From contig JANPYM010000018.1 in assembly GCA_025890175.1 (NCBI GenBank), positions 12,071-76,070 of the forward strand: a DNA stretch of 64,000 nucleotides, written 5' to 3'. Under the pieces are notes generated by a model. The model was not told the origin of the DNA and did not search any database. It worked only from the letters and a program-made list of their open reading frames with translations. Every line of letters begins with the position of its first letter. Position 1 is the stretch's first letter. The stretch is from Ciborinia camelliae (taxonomy: Eukaryota > Ascomycota > Leotiomycetes > Helotiales > Sclerotiniaceae). Made by a program: the position numbers and the translations under genes. Below, piece by piece: positions 23,953 to 35,815 of this stretch.

Positions 23953-25398
23953 TTACTCACCCCATACTTCTCTGAATTCCAACAGATCTCTTTGTCCGAA
24001 CATCTCACCTGCAATAGTGATTATCATATCAATTGTCGCTCTGGTATTCCAGTTAACCGGCTGCGCTGGAGTGTACATGGGCGTTTCGGTTGTGGAAGGG
24101 GTAGATTCTTCTGTTTTGGGCGGTTGAGAATCTACAGTTGTCATTGCCTCGACAGCCGGAGGGTTTGAAGTGATTCTGGCGAGTAAGCGAGCTTTGATTG
24201 CCTCCAATTCATGCGAATCCAGTGTCGCTCCCCAAGCTTCTTCTTCTGGGGTAGTCGATTTCTCTGTTGTAATCGATGGCATGGAGTTTTCCGTTGAGTC
24301 TGATGTCTGCATGGCATCCTCGTTTATCTGCTTTACCTCGTGCAGCACTTCCTGTTGATCTTCACTTCCCTTTACCAAGTTCCCATCCCCTGAACTGGCA
24401 GCATTTTCACCATCCACAATTTCAACTCGATTATCGGCTTCAAACACCCTCTCCACCTCGTCTAATTGTTCCTTCAGCCCACTGCCCGCCTTTAATCCAA
24501 CACCAAGCATCACAGCCTTTTTTCCTAGTTCCCTTACGACCCCTATCTCATCACTACTCAATTCCCCTCTTACCGGTAGTCTAGCTAATAATGCCCAAGC
24601 CCACCTACTAACCTTCACATTAATATCGGAGCCACTCTGTAATAGGGTGCCGCCCATCAAGAGTCGTAACAACCTCAAGACCGTATCTTTATCCATACTT
24701 GCGATCTGCGCCGGGAGAGGATCAACTGTCTTCATTTTCCATCTCCACCATCTACAAAGCTTTGTGTCCAATTTGCTTAGATATATGGGATGGTCTGTAT
24801 CTAAATCCTTCACCAGGTTGGTAGGAGGGGTTCGCTGCATTTGCTCTCGTAGAGTTTCGAATCGTATTAAAATGGAGTCAAAATATGCCAACTGAGGGTC
24901 TTGGCCTTCGGTTTCCTCATCTTCCATCTCAACTTCAGCTTCAGCCGCAGCATAATAAGCACCATCTTCATAATACCCCCTGAAATCGCCTACGCCACTT
25001 TCGTATATCGATCGATCGTACTCGCCGTTGGAATTCGAGCTTCTTGTCTCCGCGGGGGCGTAGAATATCGGTGGGAGGTCTTCTGCTTCTGCTCTGAAGA
25101 ATTCCTATTAGCGAAATTTCTAACAATTGCAACTCAGAACTCAACAATATTCTCCATCTACATAAATAAACATAGAAAATACCCTAGAGTGTGCTCACCG
25201 AACAGATCTTAAATAACTCAAGGCATTCATTCCCTCCTCGTCTAAGCTGAGAGAATCATCATCTGCAGGGAGTGCACTTCGTTGACCATAGACAGGATCT
25301 ACGCGTCCTTCCTTCACAGTGTTTGATTTCTTGTTGGAATAGAGATGAGAGAGAGAAGGAGAAGGCGAAGGCGAACGAGCGCGTTTTGTGCCGGCCAT
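23953..25398 (-). CDS. Gemin2 (SMN-interacting protein 1)-like protein
   Basis: Exons (minus): 25398-25199 and 25093-23953; 447 codons, 446 residues. The start ATG at 25398 gives an Arg/Ser/Pro-rich N-terminus. ALSYLRSVRAEAEDLP spans the intron and is the signature N-terminal segment of Gemin2/SIP1. The C-terminal half has the helical repeat region: LAYFDSILIRFETLREQM, WRWKMKTVDPLPAQIASMD, RWAWALLARLP, and a final DMIITIAGEMFGQRDLLEF. Gemin2 binds Sm proteins in the SMN complex during snRNP assembly. Between these lies a long acidic, Ser/Thr-rich insert typical of filamentous fungi. The last codons overlap a GTGAGTAAGT donor-like sequence, so a tiny terminal exon is possible. It is divergently transcribed from the F-box gene, with about 510 bases between starts. 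Confidence 0.88.
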
Positions 25399-25911
25399 GT
25401 TTCCGGGGGTGATTGTTTCTCGACGTCGACTCCCCAATACGCCCGAGCCCGTACTCTTTAATCGTTCTTCGAAAATCTTGGAGACAGTTTTTCTCGAGAT
25501 CGTGAAGACTCCCTCTTTCTCAATCCGGAGTAAAAAGGTTACTTTTCCCAAAAGCCCCGAAGCTGATTTTTCGAATTCTGATCTCAGGCCGCGCAGCAAA
25601 ATGTTTGGAAAGTTGACAAGAATGAAAGTGCTTTGTAGATAACACAAACGATAAGGCTGACTAATCTCGCCTGAAAAAGCCTCGTATTTGGTGGCGAGCG
25701 ATATTGGGAGCCATAGGTAGGTAACCTAGTATACAATACCTACGGTGCGAATCCGTGCGAATCCCATCACTTGCTTAGCTAATAATGAATACTCTCTACT
25801 TCATTGACAAGATGTCAAATTCCTCGTTTGAGCCGTGAATATTCTGGAATACAAGTGGTTCCCTATAGCTATAAGGCCGAACTATCGAACAACAACCCAA
25901 TAACTTCAACA

Positions 25912-27223
25912 ATGGCTCTCGACGCACAGAGTAACTGGAACATAGAGATGTCGCAGCCTCTGAAGCTGCCCATCAGATCTCAAAACTCAGAGCCTAAACC
26001 GGCTTCTAAATCAATGGCAGAGCTTTATCATAAAGCCCCCTCACAAGAGATCCTTCTTCCTCTGGAGATAATCTCTCACATCCTCTCGTATATTCCTCAT
26101 CGCGTGGACACCCAGTCTACTTTCTACTCCTGCACGCTTGTATCCAGGCTCTGGTATTTTGCATCCATATCTCTTTTATATGAGCGACCATATCTCAGCG
26201 GTGGAAATTTCAATGCCTTTGTCACTACCGTTTGTCCCTCCAAAAATGCACATATACGGCAATCCGCGCTCGCCCCCCTGGTCCGCCGGCTTGATATGGG
26301 AGAATTGGTACACAACAGTTCTAGGAGCTTGACTGCACGATTGCTGGGCCGGCTGAAGGGCAACATAGTGGAATTTGTGGCACCACAAGCCTCATTCTCT
26401 ATAAATTCCTTCCCCGCTCTCAGTAAATGTACCCAACTTCGATATCTGGATCTTTCCCTGATTTCCGCTTCAATATCGACCCGTTTACTATTTCAAACCC
26501 TCAAAACTCTGCAACATCTGGAAACATTACTTTTTCCGCGAACTTCCAACAGCGACCAAGGCAGAAATGATGAAATATACGAATGGCCACCTAAGCTGCA
26601 AGGTCTTCATCTAGCTGGCGGAGTCGATAATAGCTTCCTTGATACCCATCTACTCAATGTTCCGCCGACGCTTTGTCGTTTCAGTATTCAACACTGCAGT
26701 ATGGTGTACTCTCCTGCGCTCCTAAGCACTCTAGAACACATCGGGCCTCAGCTCCAACACCTAACGATTCGACACCCAATGAATCGTATGGGAGTTGGGG
26801 CATTGGACTTCGTCCTTTTAAGCTGTCCCACCTTGACCGCATTCCGAATATCCGCCGATTTCATTACAGATGAGTTATTTAAGAATATACCCCAAGACCA
26901 TCCCTTGCGAATATTGGATCTGGATTGTAGCGGCACAGCAGGGACAGAGGTGAATATTACTGCCGGGGCAGTTTATGATGCGGTAGAAGAGGGTAGGTTG
27001 CCATGTCTGAGAAGCGTGAGGGTTAGTGCTAGGTTGGCTTGGAATGCGACAGAGAGGGGAAGGCGGGATATAAGTGATTGTGGGTGCCCCCAGTACTATT
27101 CATTTGTGACTTTATCTGGAAACTGATACTAATATGATCGCAGTGATAGATACAATGGAGGACCTCGAGAATGAAACCCCGCTTGGAATAGAACCAATAG
27201 GTGTATGGTTTTCAACGGATTGA
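25912..27223 (+). CDS. F-box protein
   Basis: Exons 25912-27079 and 27144-27223; 416 codons, 415 residues. The ATG at 25912 (CAACAATGGC) is preferred over the in-frame ATG at 25804 because of context and the family-like N-terminus. Residues about 51-100 (LLPLEIISHILSYI, then CTLVSRLWY and SISLLYERPYL) form an F-box with the usual following helix. The remainder has leucine-rich-repeat character (CTQLRYLDLSLI, LKTLQHLETLLF, LQGLHLAGG, LQHLTIRHP). Such proteins recruit substrates to SCF ubiquitin ligases through Skp1; the target is unknown. The terminal exon is supported by a TACTAAT branch site and an in-phase ending. Without it the ORF stops at 27126. Confidence 0.85.
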
Positions 27224-28852
27224 TGAGATAGATGATGATTTTTTCTTCCAGCCATGATTTGAAACTGGAAGAGACAATCAATCTAATATTCGAAGTATAT
27301 TGTACCAAGAAGGATATGATGCAAGAAAAAAATAGTTTATGAGTCTAGCAAGTTGATTACCAAAGGTATTTCTGAACCTGGGATTTTATCTGATATACCT
27401 AACATGCCCCTTGGATTCTGGCTTAGCATTTACTAGTAGTGATAGACCTGTAATATTAGCATTTCTGAGAATAGTGTTGGTGGCATTGATTATAATGATT
27501 GTGTGTAATATAATTTATTTGTAAGATACATGAAGAAAGAATATTTAATACCAACATTTAGTTTCTTTTGGATATTTGCATAATTACATCCTCACTTAGG
27601 TACCTTACACCAAAAGTTCAAAGATCGAAGTTGAATATTAGTTTTGACAATAGGTCTATATGACTTTCATCACTTCTTAAGATTATAGCATCACAAAGAA
27701 CATTTCCCGGACCACAACTCTAATTATCCCCATAAATTCCAAGCGCACCTTTTTGAGCTCTGATATATAACTTGGCTGTAACGGAGCAACTAACCAGAGA
27801 TTTTATTAGCAGATGATTCCATTGTCCTTTGGGCCCATGTAAGACCTTTGGTCTCAGGTGAAATTGCGAAATAGGGGCGAAATTATCATGGAATCTAGAA
27901 GGATAAAAATAAAAATAAAAATCTGATGGCTCTGATCATCCAGCGTATTTCAGAACAAGATAGACTTTTCATGAACACAATATGCAGCCTGCATTTGATC
28001 GATGTGGGAGCCCCTGAGTCGATAGCCGAGGGATAAGTTATAGATGTAAGTATAAGGGATGGTAAGTTTCTTTGAAAATGCTACTAATGGAAAAGCAATG
28101 GCGGAGAGTATAATAGTTCCTTGGGTAGAGCATGAGGCAGATGAATGCCTTAAGAAAAGAAAAGAAAAGGATGGTGGAAATGATAAACCGCGGAACCTAT
28201 GAAGAAAACAAGTACTTCCATTTAATAATGACTTGTCACTGCCTACCACAGATAACTAGCAGACAAAGGGAAAATTGAGTGCATGGAAAGGAATCGATAA
28301 GATCAGATGAGAACTGTTGATAGTGTATGTTTAGATCAGATATGGTTGACCAGAGCTGAAGGAAGTACTCCAGTAACCAAAGCAGAAAACATCAGTAAAG
28401 ATACTGAGCTGACAGGGGGGCATGAATAGATCGAATGCTACAGAAGAGTCGGGATGAAGTCAAGATCACCGCTTGCTATACACAGGATACTTCCAGTAAT
28501 AGAACTTTAGTTTGGATGACTGTTGTATCTCGAAGATGATTGAAGCCGATGAAGAACAAGTCTAAAGTATAAGTATAAGAAAACCCTAAATTGATTAATG
28601 ATTTTAGACTTAATAATAAAGTATTTGAAAACTTAATAGTATATATGCAAATTCTACTAATATAAAAAGTCAATTAGATTATCTACTTAGTTAATCTACT
28701 TTATAATGAGAAAGCAATATCGTTTTTTTTAATAATAGATTTATCTTTACTAAATACTCTATATTCTCCTTCTGCATACTAGTAAGCAATTTTCTTTCAA
28801 CTATATAATCAAAAGTTAAGCCCGGCCTCTATATCAAATAGATGACATTCCG
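27224..28852. other. Intergenic region
   Basis: Over 1.6 kb without a supported gene. Minus ORFs at 27950-28249 and 28476-28673 are low-information and lack splice support. There are short AAAATA repeats near 27905-27922. Confidence 0.6.
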
Positions 28853-28942
28853 TCCGGCATGGTGTAGTGGTTAGCATTTCCGCCTTTCATGATTCTCCAA
28901 GAAAGTTCGCGGGAGACCGGGGTTCAATTCCCCGTACCGGAA
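28853..28942 (+). tRNA. tRNA-Glu(UUC) with intron
   Basis: The cloverleaf can be drawn. The acceptor stem TCCGGCA pairs with TACCGGA (one C-A mismatch at position 6). The D arm is GTGTAGTGGTTAGCAT. The anticodon stem TCCGC pairs with GCGGG, with loop CTTTCA plus C (anticodon TTC). The T arm is CGGGGTTCAATTCCCCG. An 18-base intron follows the base after the anticodon, the canonical site. T-runs downstream (28946-28960) can end Pol III transcription. Confidence 0.9.
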
Positions 28943-29696
28943 CAACTTTTGCCTTTTTGTTCATTCATATTGATTGAGGAAGGATGCGATATGAAATTGT
29001 TCTTTCTTACCTTTTTTGTTGTTTTGAAATTGAGGTGTTTGGTTAGTGTGTTAGGCGGAAAAATAGCGGGCTCTCTCTATCCGCAGCTTGATACCCGAAA
29101 TAGGGCTTCTTTTTAGAATGAGTTCAAGGCATTTCATGAATACTACTTCTATGAACAAGCTGCCCTGATGTTCAAAGATTTCCTCATTTTTTCAAAATAG
29201 AAATTGTCGGTACAATCATGTGACCGTACGGGCCGGACGAAGCATATGGACTAGCACAGGAACTAGCACTTCAACATCTTGATATAAGGATAGCATAGCA
29301 TTATAGGAATCAAGAATCATACATACGTTTATAGCATAAAGTAGTTTACACTTTCAACCCACCAAGTTGATACCAACAGAAATAATCTGAGCATCCCGAG
29401 GTCCTCATCGTTGCTCTACTGTTAATTTGAGCTATAGAAGCTAACCCGCTATAAAGGAGCTAACCCGCTGTAGAGCAGGTAGTGAGCGGAGCGGAATCAT
29501 TCAAAAAAGGGACATTTTCGGCAAAAGCCGCTCCTTATACATCAAACGTCTACACACACCCCTTCAAATTATTTCCCCCACGTCAACACATAGCGGATTT
29601 GGCGACGTATCGCAACCTCAAAGACCACAATTGCAGTAATAATCGACTTATTTTTGACTTGCAATTCATGAAGCTGGGGAGCATACCTTGCACATC
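28943..29696. other. Intergenic region
   Basis: Between tRNA-Glu and the gamma-COP gene. A short direct repeat GCTAACCCGCT occurs twice near 29440-29470. No coding region is supported. The right part is the gamma-COP promoter. Confidence 0.5.
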
Positions 29697-32644
29697 ATGA
29701 GTTACAGTAAGAAAGATGAAGATGGCGATATGGCCATCATGCGTGTGGATAGAACATCCGTTTTCCAAGAAGGTCGGTGAACATTCCCATTAACAGGCCA
29801 GCTAAGTTAACATTCAACAGCTCGATTGTTTAACTCTTCCCCTATACAGCCTCGAAGATGTCGTGTTCTCCTCACGAAGATCGCGCTTTTATTATACACC
29901 GGCGAGAAATTCCCTACGAATGAAGCCACCACCCTTTTCTTTGGTATCTCGAAGCTGTTTCAAAATAAAGATGCCAGCCTGCGGCAGGTGGTTCACCTCA
30001 TCATTAAGGAATTGGCGCATTCGGCGGAGGATATTATCATGGTCACAAGTACAATAATGAAAGATACTGGTGGAGGAACAGATGCAATCTACAGACCAAA
30101 TGCAATTCGGGCCTTGTGTCGTATCATTGATGTGAGTGCTCTCGATTTTAATGTAGAATGACATTAACACAATCAGGCCTCCACAGTTCAGAGCATTGAA
30201 CGAGTAATGAAGACCGCAATTGTCGACAAAAACCCTTCCGTATCCTCTGCCGCCTTGATATCCTCATACCACCTTTTACCTATAGCCCGCGATGTTGTTC
30301 GAAGATGGCAAAGCGAAACACAAGAAGCTGCAACAGCCACAAAGTCCTCGGGTGGCTTCTCCCTTGGTTTCTCAACTTCCAGCAGTCAAATGCCCGTTAA
30401 TAATTCAACAATGACACAATACCATGCGATAGGACTTTTGTATCAAATGAGGATGCACGACAGAATGGCATTGGTCAAGATGGTTCAGCAATTTGGAGCA
30501 GCAGGTGCTGTAAAGAGTCCGGCTGCAACTGTTATGCTCGTCCGACTAGCAGCTCAATTAGCAGAAGAGGACCAACAACTTCGGAGACCAATGATGCAAC
30601 TCTTGGATGGATGGCTCCGACACAAGAGCGAAATGGTCAACTTCGAGGCTGCCAAAGCCATTTGCGATATGCGAGACGTCACAGATGCCGAAGTTGCTCA
30701 AGCCATTCACGTTCTGCAACTTTTCCTTACCTCACCAAGAGCTGTTACCAAATTCGCTGCGATTCGCATACTCCACAACTTCGCCTCTTTCAAGCCTCAA
30801 GCTGTCCACCCATGCAACCCCGATATCGAAATCCTCATCTCGCACTCCAATAGATCAGTTGCTACATTTGCTATCACCACCCTGTTGAAAACTGGTAATG
30901 AAGCTAGTGTGGACCGATTGATGAAGCAAATTTCAGGATTTATGGCAGATATCACAGACGAGTTCAAGATTACAATCGTTGAAGCAATCCGCACTCTTTG
31001 CCTTAAGTTTCCCAATAAACAAGCTGGCATGCTAGCATTCCTTAGTGGTATACTACGCGATGAGGGAGGATATGAGTTTAAGCGCGCCGTAGTGGAAAGC
31101 ATGTTTGATTTGATTAAGTTTGTTCCCGAGTCAAAGGAAGATGCCTTAGCACATCTTTGCGAATTTATTGAGGACTGCGAATTCACCAAACTGGCTGTTC
31201 GTATCCTTCATCTTCTAGGATTGGAAGGTCCAAAAACATCCCAACCTACCAAGTACATCCGATATATCTACAATCGTGTAGTCCTTGAAAATGCTATTGT
31301 GCGAGCTGCAGCGGTCACAGCGTTGGCCAAATTCGGCGTGGGGCAGAAAGATCCAGAAGTCAAGCGCAGTGTGACCGTTCTTCTCACCAGATGTTTGGAT
31401 GATGTTGATGATGAAGTTCGTGACCGTGCTGCATTGAACTTGAGATTAATGTCAGAGTCTGATGACACGGCGGATCGTTTCATTAAGAATGGTATGCTAC
31501 TCTCACCCCAATCTTTACCAAATTGTTCTAACTATCCCCAGAAAACAAATTTGCTTTACCATATCTTGAGCATCAACTTGTCATGTACGTCACAGCTGAT
31601 GACAAATCAACTTTCGATAACCCTTTCGATATTGCATCAGTCCCAGTTGTTACCAAGGAGCAAGCAGACGCAGAGGAGCGAACCAAGAAGCTCACGACAG
31701 TAACACCAACAATCAAGGCACCAAAATCTGGACCAAGCAAGACTTCACCATCTGGCGCCGAAGCTGTTGCATCCGCTTCTGCAGCCGCTCAAAAGTATGC
31801 TCAGGAATTACTCAAGGTTCCAGAATTCAAGCCATATGGTGCTGTATTGAAATCATCTCATGTTGTCGAATTGACAGAATCGGAAACTGAATACGTTGTT
31901 TCCGTTGTTAAGCATATCTTCAAGGAACATATTGTTCTTCAATATGAGGTCAAAAATACTTTACCGGACACCGTTCTTGAAGAAGTATCGGTGGTCGCTA
32001 GCCCAACTGATGAAGAAGAGCTCGAGGAAGATTTCATTATTCCTGCCGCCAAGCTTGTGACCGATGAGCCGGGTACTATTTATGTATCTTTCAAGAAGAC
32101 CAGTGGCGAATCTGCTTTCCCCTCAAGCAGCTTCACAAATGTCTTGAAGTTCACTACCAAAGAAATCGATCCAACAACTGGTGAGCCTGAAGAAACCGGA
32201 TATGATGACGAATACCAGGTTGAGGACCTCGAACTTACCGGGAGCGACTATGTCATCCCTGCTTTTGCTGGCAACTTCAATCATATCTGGGAGCAAGTGG
32301 GTGCTTCCGGTGAGGAAGCTGAAGAGACACTTCAATTGAGTGGTGTCAAGAGTATTGCAGGTATGTTTTTTCTCGAAATACTTATAACCGGATGTCTAAC
32401 GATTTTTACAGATGCTACTGAACAACTTACTAAAACACTCTCGCTACAACCTCTCGATGGCACGGATGTGCCGATCAATACAACTACCCATACACTCAAA
32501 TTATTTGGTAAAACAGTTACAGGTGGAAGAGTTGTGGCTAATATCCGTATGGCTCATTCTAGTAAATCAGGAGTCACAAGCAAAATTGTGGTTCGTGGTG
32601 AGGAAGAAGGGATTGCAGCTTTGGTTATTGGGTCTGTTGCTTAG
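29697..32644 (+). CDS. SEC21: Coatomer subunit gamma (Sec21)
   Basis: Exons 29697-29772, 29821-30131, 30177-31491, 31542-32360, 32412-32644; 918 codons, 917 residues, the usual length. The N-terminus (KKDEDGD..VDRTSVFQEARLFNSSPIQPRRC) is characteristic. It is followed by the adaptin-like solenoid (to about residue 560; e.g. ALLLYTGEKFPTNEAT, KAICDMRDVTDAEV, DRAALNLRLM). A Pro/Ser/Ala-rich linker follows, then the gamma-appendage (VVSVVKHIFKEHIVLQYEVKNT) and C-terminal platform. Gamma-COP is part of the heptameric COPI coat that recycles cargo from Golgi to ER and binds ARF and ARF-GAP. All introns are short and phases are consistent. It is essential in yeast, so constitutive expression is expected. 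Confidence 0.98.
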
Positions 32645-33337
32645 GGCGGGGGCTAGCGAATTCGTGGAGTTGAATTTTGGTTGCATTTGATGATTGTTGT
32701 TTAGATAATGGGTATAAGAAGCTGTGAAAAATGGATTGGCTTCATCTCATCGAAGGTGAAGGACGCAGCGCAAACTATTGAGTCAAAAATATGAAAAAAT
32801 TGACACAATTGAGATTTAATATGTATTTTTTGGGTCGTTCCAGAGTTCCCCTAGGAACCTAGTCTTTTCACATGAACGGGTGGGGAAAGTTTAATCTAGA
32901 TAATTTGATCTACTGTAACTTCTAGTGCAATATCCATTTTTCTACCAGAAATTAGCTATATATAGTACACGTAAATATGCATATATTGATTGAATGGTTC
33001 ACACATTTAGATATATTGGTAGTTATGAAGTTATGTAGAAAATTCTTCACTTGCTTGCACATGTACAATGTGTTGGCTCTGGAGTCTTATCTGATTGCCC
33101 CTATCAGAATCCTTGAAAAACTCGGGTACTTGTATCATATGACGTTGCATATCCGTGGTCTTGGCATGTTTTTCTAGATTTTAGATTTCTTGATTTGAAG
33201 TGCTTTATATTTTATACGACAACAAAAAGGATTGGAACATCTTCCATAGTTTCCAATTCAACCTCAAGAACTTGAGTAACTTGAGGATTTTGCTCTTCCC
33301 CCAAAGTTCTTTCTAATCAACTCAAGGTCTCGTCACA
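32645..33337. other. Intergenic region
   Basis: 3' flank of gamma-COP and promoter of the phosphotransferase gene. No other feature supported. Confidence 0.5.
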
Positions 33338-34786
33338 ATGGTGTACGTACGACAAGAAAAACTTCCAGGCCTGAAGCAATACAAGTATTCAGGTGTCGAC
33401 CACTCCCTCTTATCTCGATACGTTCTCAAGCCATTCTATACAAATTTCGTGATAAAATGTTTCCCCATGAGCATGGCGCCGAATCTGATTACCCTTACCG
33501 GCTTCAGCTTCGTCATTATTAATATCCTGACTTTGTTGTGGTATAATCCGACTCTCGATGTGGATTGTCCGCCTTGGGTGTATGCAAGTTGGGCCGTGGG
33601 GTTGTTCTTGTATCAGACCTTCGACGCGGTCGATGGGACACAGGCGTATGTTTATATTTCTGTGCGATTGATCTAGAAGGGCAATAGCTGACTGGCGGGA
33701 ATGCAGGAGACGAACACATCAGAGTGGGCCGCTTGGAGAGCTCTTCGATCATGGTGTTGATGCTCTCAATACTTCTCTCGAATGTTTAATATTCGCGGCT
33801 TCGCAGAACATGGGAATGGGGTGGAAGACAGTTTTGATTTTATTTGCTTGTGCGAACCTAACCTGCGACTCTTCACTAGGATTGTGCTAACATTTGTTAG
33901 CTCTCCTCACATTCTACGTACAAACTTGGGACGAATACCACACGAAGACCTTGACACTGGGCTTGATCTCTGGGCCTGTTGAAGGAATTGTTACTCTCAT
34001 CACAATTTACGCGTTTACTGCGATTAAAGGGGGAGCGAGCTTCTGGGCTCAATCGATGTTCAGAACAGTTGGAATCCCTCATTACGAATTTATCCCAGAC
34101 TATATTTATGATTTACCGTTCAATGAGTGGTTTATGGTTCAAGGTACATTTGTGCTGGTTCTCAACACTGTTCAAAGGTAGAGCTACCCCTCTTAAATCC
34201 TTGTCAAAATGTCTCACAGCTAACGACCCCTCCAGCTCCATAAATGTGATCCAAGCTCGCAGAGCTCGTGGAGACAGATCTCGTGGTGCACTTTTGGGTC
34301 TCGTTCCCTTCTTTTTTACGTGGACGCTCATTCCAGCCTACCTTTATCTGAACCCCGAAATCCTATACAATCACCTCGTACCTTTTGTTTTCTTCGCCGG
34401 TCTTGTCAATGCTTACTCGGTGGGTCAGATGATCACTGCCCACTTAGTTAAGTTGCCATTCCCTTACACGAATGTATTGAACCTGCCTCTTGCCTATGGT
34501 GTCTTTGACTCTGCGGGGCCATTCTTGAAGGAGACTATTGGATTTGGATGGCCTAGTGCCCTCGGTGGTGGTGTATACCAGGTTGCATATCTCTTCTGCA
34601 TGCTAGGTGTTGCGGTGGGCGTTTATGGAAGCTTCGTGGTAAGTTTCTCTCCGCCCACTTTCTGTAATTATATACTAATGGTGTAAGGTTGATGTAATTG
34701 TTACAATTTGCGATTACTTAGACATATGGTGCTTGACTATTAAACACCCATGGAACGAGGAAGAAGAGGCGAAAAAAGCGAATTAG
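33338..34786 (+). CDS. Choline/ethanolamine phosphotransferase
   Basis: Exons 33338-33645, 33707-33849, 33901-34177, 34236-34638, 34688-34786; 410 codons, 409 residues, close to yeast Cpt1/Ept1. The CDP-alcohol phosphatidyltransferase motif DGx2ARx8Gx3Dx3D is complete: D99-G100, A103-R104, G113, D117, D121. Intron 1 splits codon 103. The N-terminal LPGLKQYKYSGVDHSLLSRY segment and SMAPNLITLTGF membrane entry match the family. Seven to ten hydrophobic segments follow. The charged C-terminus ends in EEEEAKKAN. The enzyme transfers phosphocholine or phosphoethanolamine from the CDP-alcohol to diacylglycerol in the Kennedy pathway, in ER/Golgi membranes. Head-group preference cannot be read from the sequence. 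Confidence 0.96.
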
Positions 34787-35815
34787 AATACCCTTTTGCG
34801 ACGAACATAATGCGAACATGATGCTAGACGGTTTTGACTTAGGTCGGGGTCTTGGGGCTTCGGTCTGGGACATTTGGTGGGACGGATCGGTATTTGTATG
34901 AGTATAATATCAGGTCAGTGTTTACGTAGGATTTGCAGCGAGATGGCAGAACAAATCAGTTCTCTTTGCAATATTTTATCCTATTCAGTTCTAATTCTCG
35001 AGGTGACGCCGCTCTCGTAGTGGATGAGATCTAGTGATTTCTAATGATATCGCTTCACCTATTCCAACAATCAAATTGGTTTTATTGAGCCAGATCTTCC
35101 CCGAATTATATATGCTACAGCAACGATAGGGCCTGGAACCAACATTTGCATTTGTATTTGAATTGTCCGGCGAAGCCTATTTTCACATCTAATCAACCAC
35201 AAATCCACTCGGCTGTTCTCCACATGTGGAACCAGTTTATCCATGAGATCCTCGCCTCTTCAACGTCAAATTGCCTGCTCCCAGACAACGGGAGAAAATT
35301 GGAGAAACTTAAAGTTGACGTCTCGCCCTCGAAGGCTTCAATAAGCCGATAATGACGGTTTGCAAAAATATGTTTGTATTTGAAATTCGGGCAACCAGAA
35401 TTGGCATTCTATTATCAGCATGTCACCCTCTTTCGCTACAATTGATGAGGTTGGAAAATCTCGGTTCAGATGAGACCGAGAACTCGGCTCCAATGTTGCA
35501 GTGATGATGAACATCCAAGCAATCTGGGGTTGATCTTCCATAGTTAAATTTCCATGCATTCTCTATTGATATTTTCCCGAGGGGTATGGATCGGGTGAAG
35601 TTTATCTTGGACTTGCAGCGCCCTGATTGCATAGCAACTTACCACTTGTACGACCATACCCCGCACAATCTAATTCGAAGATTGAGAAGTTGCTGAGATG
35701 TAGATTCGCATCTTGAAAGTACTCATATCTATATAAGAGTATTATTATCGTCATATTCTTCAATCTTTGGTATATGATTTTCCGTTTGTCAGTCAGGAAA
35801 AGCTTTTCTATCAAT
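34787..35815. other. Intergenic region
   Basis: No gene supported; the short ORFs overlap one another in different frames. The right part is the GH28 gene promoter. Confidence 0.5.

Noticed and set aside
35640..35670. TACGACCATACC resembling the start of fungal 5S rRNA
   Set aside because: Only about 12 bases match; the rest of the 5S sequence is absent.
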